Source of the DNA: Chloroflexota bacterium
Lineage (GTDB): Bacteria > Chloroflexota > Anaerolineae > Promineifilales > Promineifilaceae
Length of the DNA stretch: 5,146 bases
Reading direction: 5' to 3'
NCBI GenBank assembly: GCA_003519205.1
Contig: DOXE01000193.1
Coordinates: 14,603-19,748 of the forward strand
Below the pieces are notes generated by a model. That model was not told where the DNA came from. It saw nothing but the letters and a program-made list of their open reading frames with translations, and did not search any database. This document shows positions 1 through 5,146 of this stretch, in pieces. The translations under genes were made by a program, and so were the position numbers. Numbering within the stretch: position 1 is the stretch's first letter; each line of letters begins with the position of its first letter.

Positions 1-2
1 AC

Positions 3-350
3 ATAGATATGGCAGAAATGGCTAGTTTTGAAGACCTAGCTGCGGAATTCGGCATCCTGCTTGGACTAGGCGTGGGATTTGTTTTAGAGGTTAGCAGAGT
101 ACGATTCATGGTTCGAGGTCCATTCTGGAAACGAATTATGCGTTATTTGTTAGGGTTAGCGGGCATAGTCCTCCTTTGGTTCGGTCTTGACGCGATCTTC
201 CCCAAGGAACCACTCGCTTTAGCTTTTCCCCTGCGACTCCTGCAGTCATTTCTTATGGCCATCTGGATCGCCTACTATGCCCCATGGCTTTTTGTGAAGG
301 TTCGATTAGCAGAAGCTCGGCCAGAACCTGAAGTGACAATTACCATTTAA
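3..350 (+). CDS. Partial membrane protein, probable C-terminal end of a PAP2-family phosphatase
   Basis: This is the 3' end of a gene: the frame is open to the left edge, with an in-frame ATG at position 9 that has no visible ribosome site and is probably internal. Counting from that ATG (113 residues), hydrophobic segments lie at about residues 14-28, 44-64 and 76-97, separated by a basic stretch with the pattern VRFxVRGPFWKR, and followed by a short charged tail. That arrangement resembles the last helices of PAP2 (type 2 phosphatidic acid phosphatase) membrane proteins of Anaerolineae-like bacteria, which remove phosphate from lipid phosphates such as undecaprenyl pyrophosphate. The catalytic PAP2 motifs (KxxxxxxRP, PSGH, SRxxxxxH) would lie upstream and cannot be seen, so activity cannot be judged. 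The gene ends in TAA two bases before the stop of the converging methyltransferase gene. It could instead be another multi-pass membrane protein. Confidence 0.6.
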   Translation: MDMAEMASFEDLAAEFGILLGLGVGFVLEVSRVRFMVRGPFWKRIMRYLLGLAGIVLLWFGLDAIFPKEPLALAFPLRLLQSFLMAIWIAYYAPWLFVKVRLAEARPEPEVTITI

Positions 351-352
351 TG

Positions 353-1114
353 CTAGCTGAGACCTACAACCATCAACATCCTTGGACAATCTTCACTGTA
401 CGGTGACGCGTCATAATCACCGAAGATATCTTTGAGCACCAAACCACAGGAATCGAAGATCATCTCCAACTGATGAGCGAAAAGATAATGAAAATCGGTA
501 TTAACCACCGTTCGGCGTATTGATCCCCCGTCTCTTGGGGAGGAATCAAATATCCAAGTAATATGCCTAGTTTGAGCCTGCTGGTCTACCCAGCTGCTAC
601 TCATCTGAACAATATTATTACCTGTGGCTGATTCAACCGCTGTTCGTTCGAGAACGAGAAATTCATCATCAGAAGGATCAGCCATCATCACAGGATTATC
701 TACATCTAGCATCAGCTGCCCGGTTGGCTTTAGATGATGCCGGGCACAATAAAGACAACTCTCGACCTGTTGCCGGGTCAAGTGCATTAAGGTGTTGTGT
801 CCAATAACGATCAATCCATAACGCTCTTCTAGTTGAAAAGAGGTCATATCTCCAGATATCAGTCGAATTCTTTGCCGAACCTTTGCTCTCTCAGCTTCAA
901 TATGATGGCGGGCAACTTCGAGCATAGCGGCCGAATTATCCAAACCCGTTATCTCGTGACCAGCTCTGGCTAGCGGCAGAATCAATCGGCCGGTTCCGCA
1001 ACCCAACTCCAATATTGGATCGCCAACGCTTGTTGCCAGTTTGATGACAAATACAATGTCATCTCTTAATCCCTGGTGAATCAGGTCATAATATTTCGAG
1101 ATATCTTCGTACAT
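353..1114 (-). CDS. Class I SAM-dependent methyltransferase
   Basis: A 253-residue soluble protein with the Rossmann-type methyltransferase fold. Motif I, ELGCGTGR, is at residues 36-43. The acidic residue ending strand 2, which binds the SAM ribose, is D59 in ITGLDNS. GDM at 88-90 supplies the adenine-contacting aspartate, and HNTLMHL at 106-112 forms the active-site strand. The C-terminal half ends with GDYDASPY (232-239), an ending I associate with a group of uncharacterised bacterial methyltransferases. The substrate cannot be told from sequence. The frame stays open for another 72 codons, to an ATG at 1330, but I chose the ATG at 1114 because family members begin with a sequence like MYEDISKYYDLIH, the extra residues show no domain, and the longer form would overlap the divergent gene's start. 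No clear Shine-Dalgarno precedes this ATG. The gene stands alone, divergent from the jelly-roll membrane protein and convergent with the PAP2-like gene. Confidence 0.92.
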   Translation of the reverse strand: MYEDISKYYDLIHQGLRDDIVFVIKLATSVGDPILELGCGTGRLILPLARAGHEITGLDNSAAMLEVARHHIEAERAKVRQRIRLISGDMTSFQLEERYGLIVIGHNTLMHLTRQQVESCLYCARHHLKPTGQLMLDVDNPVMMADPSDDEFLVLERTAVESATGNNIVQMSSSWVDQQAQTRHITWIFDSSPRDGGSIRRTVVNTDFHYLFAHQLEMIFDSCGLVLKDIFGDYDASPYSEDCPRMLMVVGLS

Positions 1115-1163
1115 TTCGCTTTTTGTCGATTGCCATAGTTGCGGTTGTGATGGCTTGAGCCGT

Positions 1164-1192
1164 AGTATCGGCCGATAAGTAAAAAAGGGCAA
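1164..1192 (-). promoter_or_regulatory. Candidate sigma-70-like promoter of the methyltransferase gene
   Basis: Reading the minus strand, a -35-like TTGCCC (1192-1187) is followed after exactly 17 bases by a -10-like GATACT (1169-1164). Each hexamer matches consensus at four of six positions. Transcription would begin near 1157, leaving a leader of about 43 bases before the ATG at 1114. The match is modest, and such a pair can arise by chance in 191 bases. A palindrome overlaps the -10 element. Confidence 0.3.
1166..1177. promoter_or_regulatory. Perfect 12-bp palindrome, possible operator
   Basis: TATCGGCCGATA reads the same on both strands and lies in the spacer between the divergent methyltransferase and jelly-roll protein genes. 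It covers part of the candidate -10 hexamer and spacer of the methyltransferase promoter, where a dimeric repressor would be expected to bind. No regulator gene is visible in the window. CGGCCG cores also occur in other parts of the window, so the core alone is not distinctive; the full 12-base symmetry is. Confidence 0.3.
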
Positions 1193-1266
1193 GGAGTACC
1201 AAAATCCAGCTTCTGCGGCTCGATGTCTAAGGTCAACAATTATTACATTGGTTAAACGACGACTTG

Positions 1267-1295
1267 TTGCGACTGAGTCTTTATTCACATAGACT
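1267..1295 (+). promoter_or_regulatory. Weak candidate promoter of the jelly-roll membrane protein gene
   Basis: A -35-like TTGCGA (1267-1272) is followed after 17 bases by TAGACT (1290-1295). Each matches consensus at four of six positions. The predicted transcript would begin about four bases before the ATG at 1306, nearly leaderless, which would fit the absence of a Shine-Dalgarno sequence. This is only a consensus match and may be coincidence. Confidence 0.18.
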
Positions 1296-1305
1296 ACTTC
1301 ACTAT

Positions 1306-1929
1306 ATGAATCCTGATGAGGAATTACCACCGCTTGCCTGGCGTTGGTTAAGCATACTTGCAGTGATACTTTTACTGGTCATCGTCAGCGGCATCGGTTT
1401 GATATCGGCTGGTGTCTTCGACCCAAAGCCGCTTGGAAGTGCCAAAGTCGAATATCCCTTAAATCCTGTTGACATTCAGGGTAATAGCCAAGAGTTGAAC
1501 TGGATTGAAAATCAAATTTCATCAGCGATGTTTACAGTCCGGTTAACTGCCTCAAGACTAAGGGGCGAAGTTGACGTCGCTTATGGCCTGGCTATTGGCG
1601 ACAAGAATGATTACCTTGTGGTAGCAGTATCTCCCCTTGGCTACTATTCGATATGGAGAGGATCGGACCTGGCCAGCCAAACTGAAAACAACCAGGTTAT
1701 CGAATCCTGGCAGACTTGGCCTCACGTTCGCACAGATGAGAATGACAATGAGATTTGGATCGATGTTCAGAATGATCGCATCACATCTATCCGCATCAAC
1801 CGGGAGATTCTATGGCAAGAACCTTTGCCTATCCATAGTCGTGGTATTGGCTTGTGGGTCCAGAGTTTTGGGGAACCAGCAGTGATCGACTTTCAGAAAA
1901 TAGAATTATTTTCTCAGCAGGTGGAATGA
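1306..1929 (+). CDS. Membrane-anchored protein with an exported jelly-roll (LamG/concanavalin-like) domain
   Basis: A 207-residue protein of unknown function. Residues 1-12 are polar or acidic (MNPDEELPPLAW), and about 13-36 form one strong hydrophobic helix without a signal peptidase or lipobox site. The remaining roughly 170 residues should therefore lie outside the membrane. This outer part has the alternating strand pattern of a concanavalin/LamG-like sandwich: YGLAIGDKNDYLVVAVSPLGYYSIW (residues 93-117, described in outline), then WIDVQNDRITSIRIN and a closing GIGLWVQSFGEPAVIDFQKIEL-type segment at about 180-201, typical of carbohydrate-binding or glycosidase-associated domains. No catalytic residues can be assigned, so a binding or structural role is inferred. 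I chose the ATG at 1306 because the upstream TTG at 1264 would add only unlike, basic sequence. No ribosome site is evident. Its 3' end overlaps the converging Mth938-like gene by 16 bases. Confidence 0.75.
   Translation: MNPDEELPPLAWRWLSILAVILLLVIVSGIGLISAGVFDPKPLGSAKVEYPLNPVDIQGNSQELNWIENQISSAMFTVRLTASRLRGEVDVAYGLAIGDKNDYLVVAVSPLGYYSIWRGSDLASQTENNQVIESWQTWPHVRTDENDNEIWIDVQNDRITSIRINREILWQEPLPIHSRGIGLWVQSFGEPAVIDFQKIELFSQQVE
1895..1914. repeat. AT-rich perfect inverted repeat at the convergent gene junction, possible weak bidirectional terminator
   Basis: The arms AGAAAATA (1895-1902) and TATTTTCT (1907-1914) are exact reverse complements around a four-base loop. The repeat covers the last codons of the jelly-roll protein gene and ends on the first base of the converging gene's stop triplet. 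On each strand the 3' arm is U-rich, as in some bidirectional terminators. However, the stem has few G-C pairs and no U-tract follows it, so efficient intrinsic termination is doubtful. Confidence 0.3.
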
Positions 1930-2291
1930 ATCAATGCCCCAACAGCTTCTTCAGAGAGCAATTCATTGTAGCGTTGGACGGCCCGGTCGGTCTGAAGGAG
2001 TTCGGCTGGCACGCCACATTGGGCCAGATAGTCCAAAGTCTCCGGGCTTATTTCTAGCCGCCGCTGTTTACCCCTAGAAAGGATTACGATTTGAGCGCCA
2101 TGGTCCAAGAGTTCCTGAACGTCTTCTGGCTGGATACCCGGAACATGTCGCGTGCCCGTCTCGTTCCAATCCCATTCCCGAGCTCCACCGGGATAGAGTT
2201 TGACGTCTTTAAAAGGTTTATCAAACCCCTCAATTTGAACTTGACCCCATGAAAGATGAGTTATCTTGGGAGCTTTCACACTGGTAGTCAT
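1914..2291 (-). CDS. Mth938-like (DUF498 / NDUFAF3-AAMDC family) domain protein
   Basis: A 125-residue soluble protein made of one complete Mth938-like domain, the usual size for stand-alone members. The family signature is very clear: KLYPGGAREWDW at residues 31-42, ETGTRHVPGIQPEDV at 44-58, the strand AQIVILSRG at 66-74, LLQTDRAVQRYNEL at 98-111, and a C-terminal GALIHSTC. The family includes archaeal Mth938 and human AAMDC and NDUFAF3. The human NDUFAF3 helps assemble respiratory complex I, but the bacterial stand-alone form has no settled function and no catalytic residues are assigned. The gene starts 60 bases after the polA stop on the same strand, with a Shine-Dalgarno-like AAGGGA nine bases before the ATG, so it may be co-transcribed with polA. 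Its last 16 bases overlap the end of the converging membrane protein gene. Confidence 0.92.
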   Translation of the reverse strand: MTTSVKAPKITHLSWGQVQIEGFDKPFKDVKLYPGGAREWDWNETGTRHVPGIQPEDVQELLDHGAQIVILSRGKQRRLEISPETLDYLAQCGVPAELLQTDRAVQRYNELLSEEAVGALIHSTC

Positions 2292-2300
2292 CTCTTAGAT

Positions 2301-2306
2301 TCCCTT
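2301..2306 (-). promoter_or_regulatory. Shine-Dalgarno-like site of the Mth938-like gene
   Basis: The minus strand reads AAGGGA nine bases before the ATG at 2291, an acceptable spacing for a ribosome binding site. It is the only gene start in the window with a recognisable site, and it supports this ATG. It lies in the 60-base gap downstream of polA. That gap holds a 5-bp hairpin (CGGCC/GGCCG) but no U-tract and so no intrinsic terminator, consistent with read-through from polA. Confidence 0.45.
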
Positions 2307-2351
2307 CGGACGTGCGGCCTGATTCGTCGGCCGGACCCTACCTCAATCGAT

Positions 2352-5129
2352 CTATTCTTTTAGCTCTAACCAATTGCGGCCGGTGCTCGTTTCTACCTTC
2401 AAAGGTACGGTCAAGGGAAGCGCCGTGGACATGGTTTCCGCGACAACCGGTAGTACGCTAGCTAATTCTTCTTCAGGTACTTCGAGGACCAGTTCGTCAT
2501 GAACCTGCAATAGCAAGCGAGCACGATATTCAGTAGATAGGATCTTATGAAGCCTGATCATGGCAATTTTGATGATATCTGCTGCAGTTCCTTGAATCGG
2601 ATGGTTCACTGCCTCTCGATCAGCCCGAGCCTCTACTTGCCGGTTCACTCTTCCTTTGTTCATGAAGATAGGGAAATAGCGTCGTCTACCTAACAAGGTT
2701 TCAACGTAGCCTCTCTCCCGGGCCTGGCGTCTGGTTTGCTGTAAATAGATATTTATCCCTGGAAATTGCTCAAAATAAGCTTTGATGTAACTTTCGGCCT
2801 CTGATAGAGTGAGATCGGAATCCCTGGCTAGCCTATATGGGCCCATTCCATAAATCAAGCCGAAATTTACAGCTTTCGCGAATCGCCGCTGATTGTACGT
2901 CACCTCTTCCATGGGTATTCCGAAGACGGCCGCTGCAGTCGTTTGGTGAATATCCTCATCTTGCCTGAAGGCTTCCAGTAACGCTTTATCCTGGCTAATA
3001 TGAGCCAGAACACGGAGCTCCACTTGCGAGTAGTCGGCCGCTAAGAAGACCCAATCGGGCCTGGCAATAAACCCTTTTCTTATTTGCTGGCCAACTTCTG
3101 TTCGGATCGGTATATTTTGCAAATTTGGAGAACTGCTGGCCAATCTACCGGTTATGGCTCCGGTTTGATTATAACTGGTGTGAATTCGTCCAGTATCCGG
3201 GTTCACCATTTCCGGCAAAGCGTCGACATAGGTGCTTTTAAGTTTGCCCAATTCTCTAAATTCTATTATCGAGGTGACGATTCCTGATTCATCAAGTGAT
3301 TGCAAACTGTATAAAACATCGGCGGCGGTTGAATAATGGCCGCTCTTTGTCCGCCGCAATCCCTCGTGGGGTAGTTTCAGTTTCAAAAACAAGATGTCGC
3401 TCATTTGTTGCGTCGAATTGATGTTGAAAGGCTCCCCGGCAATCGAGTATATATTTTCTTCCAGCTCTGCGAGTCGACGGTCCAATTCTTTTGACATCTG
3501 CCTGAAAAAGGGGACGTCCACTCCAACCCCTTCTTTCTCCATATCAGCCAAAACCGAAATGAGTGGCATTTCGATATTGGATAGCAACTCCCCCTGTCCT
3601 TTTTCTTTGATTTCCGGTCTAAGATCCTTCGCCAAACGTAAAGTAATGTCGGCGTCTGCAGCGCCATATGGGGCCGCCTCTTCCACTGGTACTTCGGCAA
3701 AGCTCTTTTGATCCTTCCCTTTTCCGATGAGATCTGTAATTGGGGTCATCTCCACACCCAATCGATGAAAAGCCAGATCTTTTAATCCCAGGTGCTTACT
3801 CGCCGGATCACACAACCATTCGGCGATCATCGTATCAAATCCAAGCGGAGTAACTGTCAATCCATACCGTTCTAATATGGCATAGTCATATTTGGCGTTG
3901 TGAGCGATCTTAGGGATGTTTTTTTCAGTCAGTGGCGGTTTCAAGGCCTTGAGAACTTGCTCTAATGGCAACTGGCCTGGAGCAAGTTGAGCTTGCCCGG
4001 CAAATAACGTCATCTGGCCTTTTGATTGTTGTTGTTCCCCAGACCAATGACCGACTGGAATATAATATCCCCTGGGTGGTTCAACTGCCAGGCATATGCC
4101 TACTAATGCTACGGAACGCTCGTCCAGCCCTGTTGTCTCAACATCAAAGCTGATCTCTTCCGCATCCTGCAGCAGTTCGACCAACTGATCCAACTGTTCC
4201 TCAGTCCGAACAATCACTGCTTCTGTGGTTGGTTGTTTGCTTAATTGAGGTGACTTCTCAAGCGTGTCAGTAATCCGGCCGGTAAGGCTTCGAAATTCTA
4301 ATTCCCGAAATAGCTCCAGCACTTCTGAAGGATCGTACTCTTTGGTAAGGCAAGCGTCGATCTCGAGCTCAATCGGCGCATCGGTGACAATTTGGGCAAG
4401 TTTGTAGCTTAAATAAGCATCATCTTTGCCATCAGCTAATTTTCGACCCATTGCCCCTTTTATTTGCCCAAGATTCGCATATATGCCATCTAAAGAGCCA
4501 TATTCGGCAAGCAGCTTGGTAGCAGTTTTTTCACCTACACCCGTAACTCCTGGGATATTATCACTCTTATCACCCACCAATGCTTTATAATCAACAACCT
4601 GATCAGGTCTTACGCCCATCTTTTCGATTACTTTCTTCTCATCATATCTATTGGGCTCGTTCTGGTAGGGTCCTGCAGGCAGTTCGACCACTGTATTCTC
4701 ATCCACCAACTGCAGCAGATCACGGTCACCGGTAATAATGTGGACAGGCACTTTGTATTGTTTAGCTTGCCTGGAAACAGTCCCCAGTACATCATCTGCC
4801 TCGTATCCTTCCAATTCAAGGATCGGTATGTTAAAAGTCTTGACCACTTCGCGAATTCGTTCGATTTGGTTTCTCAACTCATCCGGCATTTTCTCGCGCG
4901 TACCCTTGTATTCCTCAAATAATTCGTCCCTAAAAGTCGCGCCAACGTCGAAACTGACAGCTAGATATTCAGGCGGATCGTCCGCCAGTATCAGATCTAA
5001 CAACGTTCTGGTGAAGCCATAAGTGGCGTTAGTCGGTTCACCGGCTTTTGTGGTGAAAGCTTCTAGTGGGAGAGCATAATAGGCTCTGTAGGCTAATGCA
5101 TGACCGTCGATAAGCACAAGTTCTTTCAT
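2352..5129 (-). CDS. polA: DNA polymerase I, with 5' nuclease, proofreading exonuclease and polymerase domains
   Basis: This 925-residue enzyme is close to the roughly 928 of E. coli Pol I, so it is complete. It removes RNA primers, fills gaps in lagging-strand synthesis and serves excision repair. The 5' nuclease (about 1-290) keeps metal-binding acids D8, D61, E110, D112, D113, D135, D137, D187 and D190, and a helix-hairpin-helix IPGVTGVGEKTA at 192-203. The 3'-5' exonuclease (about 300-500) is intact, unlike that of Thermus: D329 and E331 in DVETTG, N411 and D415 in NAKYD, Y488 and D492 in YGAAD. The polymerase (about 515-925) has motif A DYSQVE (D699, E704), motif B with R748, K752, F756 and Y760, and motif C QVHDE (H877, D878). 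F756 takes the place of E. coli F762, predicting discrimination against dideoxynucleotides. A loop of about 17 extra residues interrupts the exonuclease domain at roughly 363-390. The ATG at 5129 gives the expected MxxLVLIDG start, though no Shine-Dalgarno is visible in the 17 bases upstream. Confidence 0.98.
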   Translation of the reverse strand: MKELVLIDGHALAYRAYYALPLEAFTTKAGEPTNATYGFTRTLLDLILADDPPEYLAVSFDVGATFRDELFEEYKGTREKMPDELRNQIERIREVVKTFNIPILELEGYEADDVLGTVSRQAKQYKVPVHIITGDRDLLQLVDENTVVELPAGPYQNEPNRYDEKKVIEKMGVRPDQVVDYKALVGDKSDNIPGVTGVGEKTATKLLAEYGSLDGIYANLGQIKGAMGRKLADGKDDAYLSYKLAQIVTDAPIELEIDACLTKEYDPSEVLELFRELEFRSLTGRITDTLEKSPQLSKQPTTEAVIVRTEEQLDQLVELLQDAEEISFDVETTGLDERSVALVGICLAVEPPRGYYIPVGHWSGEQQQSKGQMTLFAGQAQLAPGQLPLEQVLKALKPPLTEKNIPKIAHNAKYDYAILERYGLTVTPLGFDTMIAEWLCDPASKHLGLKDLAFHRLGVEMTPITDLIGKGKDQKSFAEVPVEEAAPYGAADADITLRLAKDLRPEIKEKGQGELLSNIEMPLISVLADMEKEGVGVDVPFFRQMSKELDRRLAELEENIYSIAGEPFNINSTQQMSDILFLKLKLPHEGLRRTKSGHYSTAADVLYSLQSLDESGIVTSIIEFRELGKLKSTYVDALPEMVNPDTGRIHTSYNQTGAITGRLASSSPNLQNIPIRTEVGQQIRKGFIARPDWVFLAADYSQVELRVLAHISQDKALLEAFRQDEDIHQTTAAAVFGIPMEEVTYNQRRFAKAVNFGLIYGMGPYRLARDSDLTLSEAESYIKAYFEQFPGINIYLQQTRRQARERGYVETLLGRRRYFPIFMNKGRVNRQVEARADREAVNHPIQGTAADIIKIAMIRLHKILSTEYRARLLLQVHDELVLEVPEEELASVLPVVAETMSTALPLTVPLKVETSTGRNWLELKE
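4002..4016 (-). other. Candidate sliding-clamp-binding pentapeptide (QMTLF) within PolA
   Basis: Residues 372-376 of PolA read QMTLF, close to the bacterial beta-clamp-binding consensus QL[S/D]LF (Q, then an aliphatic, then LF). It sits in a polar, glutamine- and glycine-rich stretch (about 363-390) between the IPVGH strand and the VLKALKPPL helix of the exonuclease domain, where E. coli Pol I has a shorter connection. Such flexible loops are where clamp-binding peptides are normally displayed. Function is inferred from the motif alone. Confidence 0.4.
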
Positions 5130-5146
5130 ATTTTCGTCGCTGGAGA

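Noticed and set aside
298..329. Inverted repeat AGGTTC/GAACCT near the end of the PAP2-like gene, as a terminator for either convergent gene
   Set aside because: The stem is six pairs with a 20-base loop and no U-tract on either strand, so it is probably a coincidence of coding sequence.
1191..1255. Possible leader peptide: AAGGAG at 1191-1196 and a 10-codon ORF at 1223-1255
   Set aside because: The SD-like sequence is 26 bases from the ATG, too far to serve it, and the short ORF shows no attenuator-like codon run or following hairpin.
1115..1330. Upstream extension of the methyltransferase frame by 72 codons to an ATG at 1330
   Set aside because: The added residues show no domain and precede the family's usual start (MYEDISKYYDLIH), and the extension would overlap the divergent gene and erase the promoter spacer.
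1637..2057. Two plus-strand frames (82 and 67 codons) around the end of the jelly-roll gene
   Set aside because: They are out-of-frame shadows of the jelly-roll and Mth938-like genes, both of which have clear protein-level support.
2292..2351. Terminator or promoter between polA and the Mth938-like gene
   Set aside because: Only a 5-bp stem (CGGCC/GGCCG) with a nine-base loop and no following U-tract is present, and no convincing -35/-10 pair is seen.
3394..3711. Open frames of about 100 codons on both strands inside polA
   Set aside because: They lie wholly within the polA coding frame, match no family I recognise and have low-complexity serine-rich or basic content typical of shadow frames.

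Overview
The window carries five protein genes packed closely together, with no RNA gene, insertion sequence, CRISPR array or phage feature that I can see. The best taxonomic guess is a member of the Chloroflexota, probably Anaerolineae-like. This rests on remembered family resemblance: the methyltransferase with its GDYDxSPY C-terminus, the membrane-anchored jelly-roll protein, the PAP2-like membrane tail and the style of the PolA sequence. It was not tested by any search. Base composition is moderate and looks even across the window, with no sign of recent transfer.

Layout, left to right. Bases 3-350 (+) are the last part of a multi-pass membrane protein whose start lies outside the window; it resembles the C-terminal end of a PAP2-family phosphatase. 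It converges, with only two bases between the stop codons, on a class I SAM-dependent methyltransferase (353-1114, -). A 191-base divergent spacer (1115-1305) separates that gene from a small single-pass membrane protein with an exported jelly-roll (LamG/concanavalin-like) domain (1306-1929, +). The spacer holds a perfect 12-bp palindrome overlapping a candidate promoter of the methyltransferase. The membrane protein overlaps by 16 bases, tail to tail, with an Mth938-like domain protein (1914-2291, -). That gene lies 60 bases downstream of polA (2352-5129, -), a full-length DNA polymerase I with 5' nuclease, 3'-5' proofreading exonuclease and polymerase domains, all with their catalytic residues present.

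The likely transcription units are polA plus the Mth938-like gene (same strand, 60-base gap), the methyltransferase alone, the jelly-roll protein alone, and the PAP2-like tail belonging to a unit that starts to the left. Nothing ties the five genes into one pathway. DNA polymerase I is a housekeeping repair and Okazaki-fragment-processing enzyme, and its neighbours look like ordinary chromosomal genes.

I found no new multi-gene system here. The points most worth a second look are a QMTLF peptide, resembling a sliding-clamp-binding motif, in a loop inserted in the PolA exonuclease domain; the 12-bp palindrome in the divergent promoter region; and an AT-rich perfect inverted repeat placed exactly where two genes converge.
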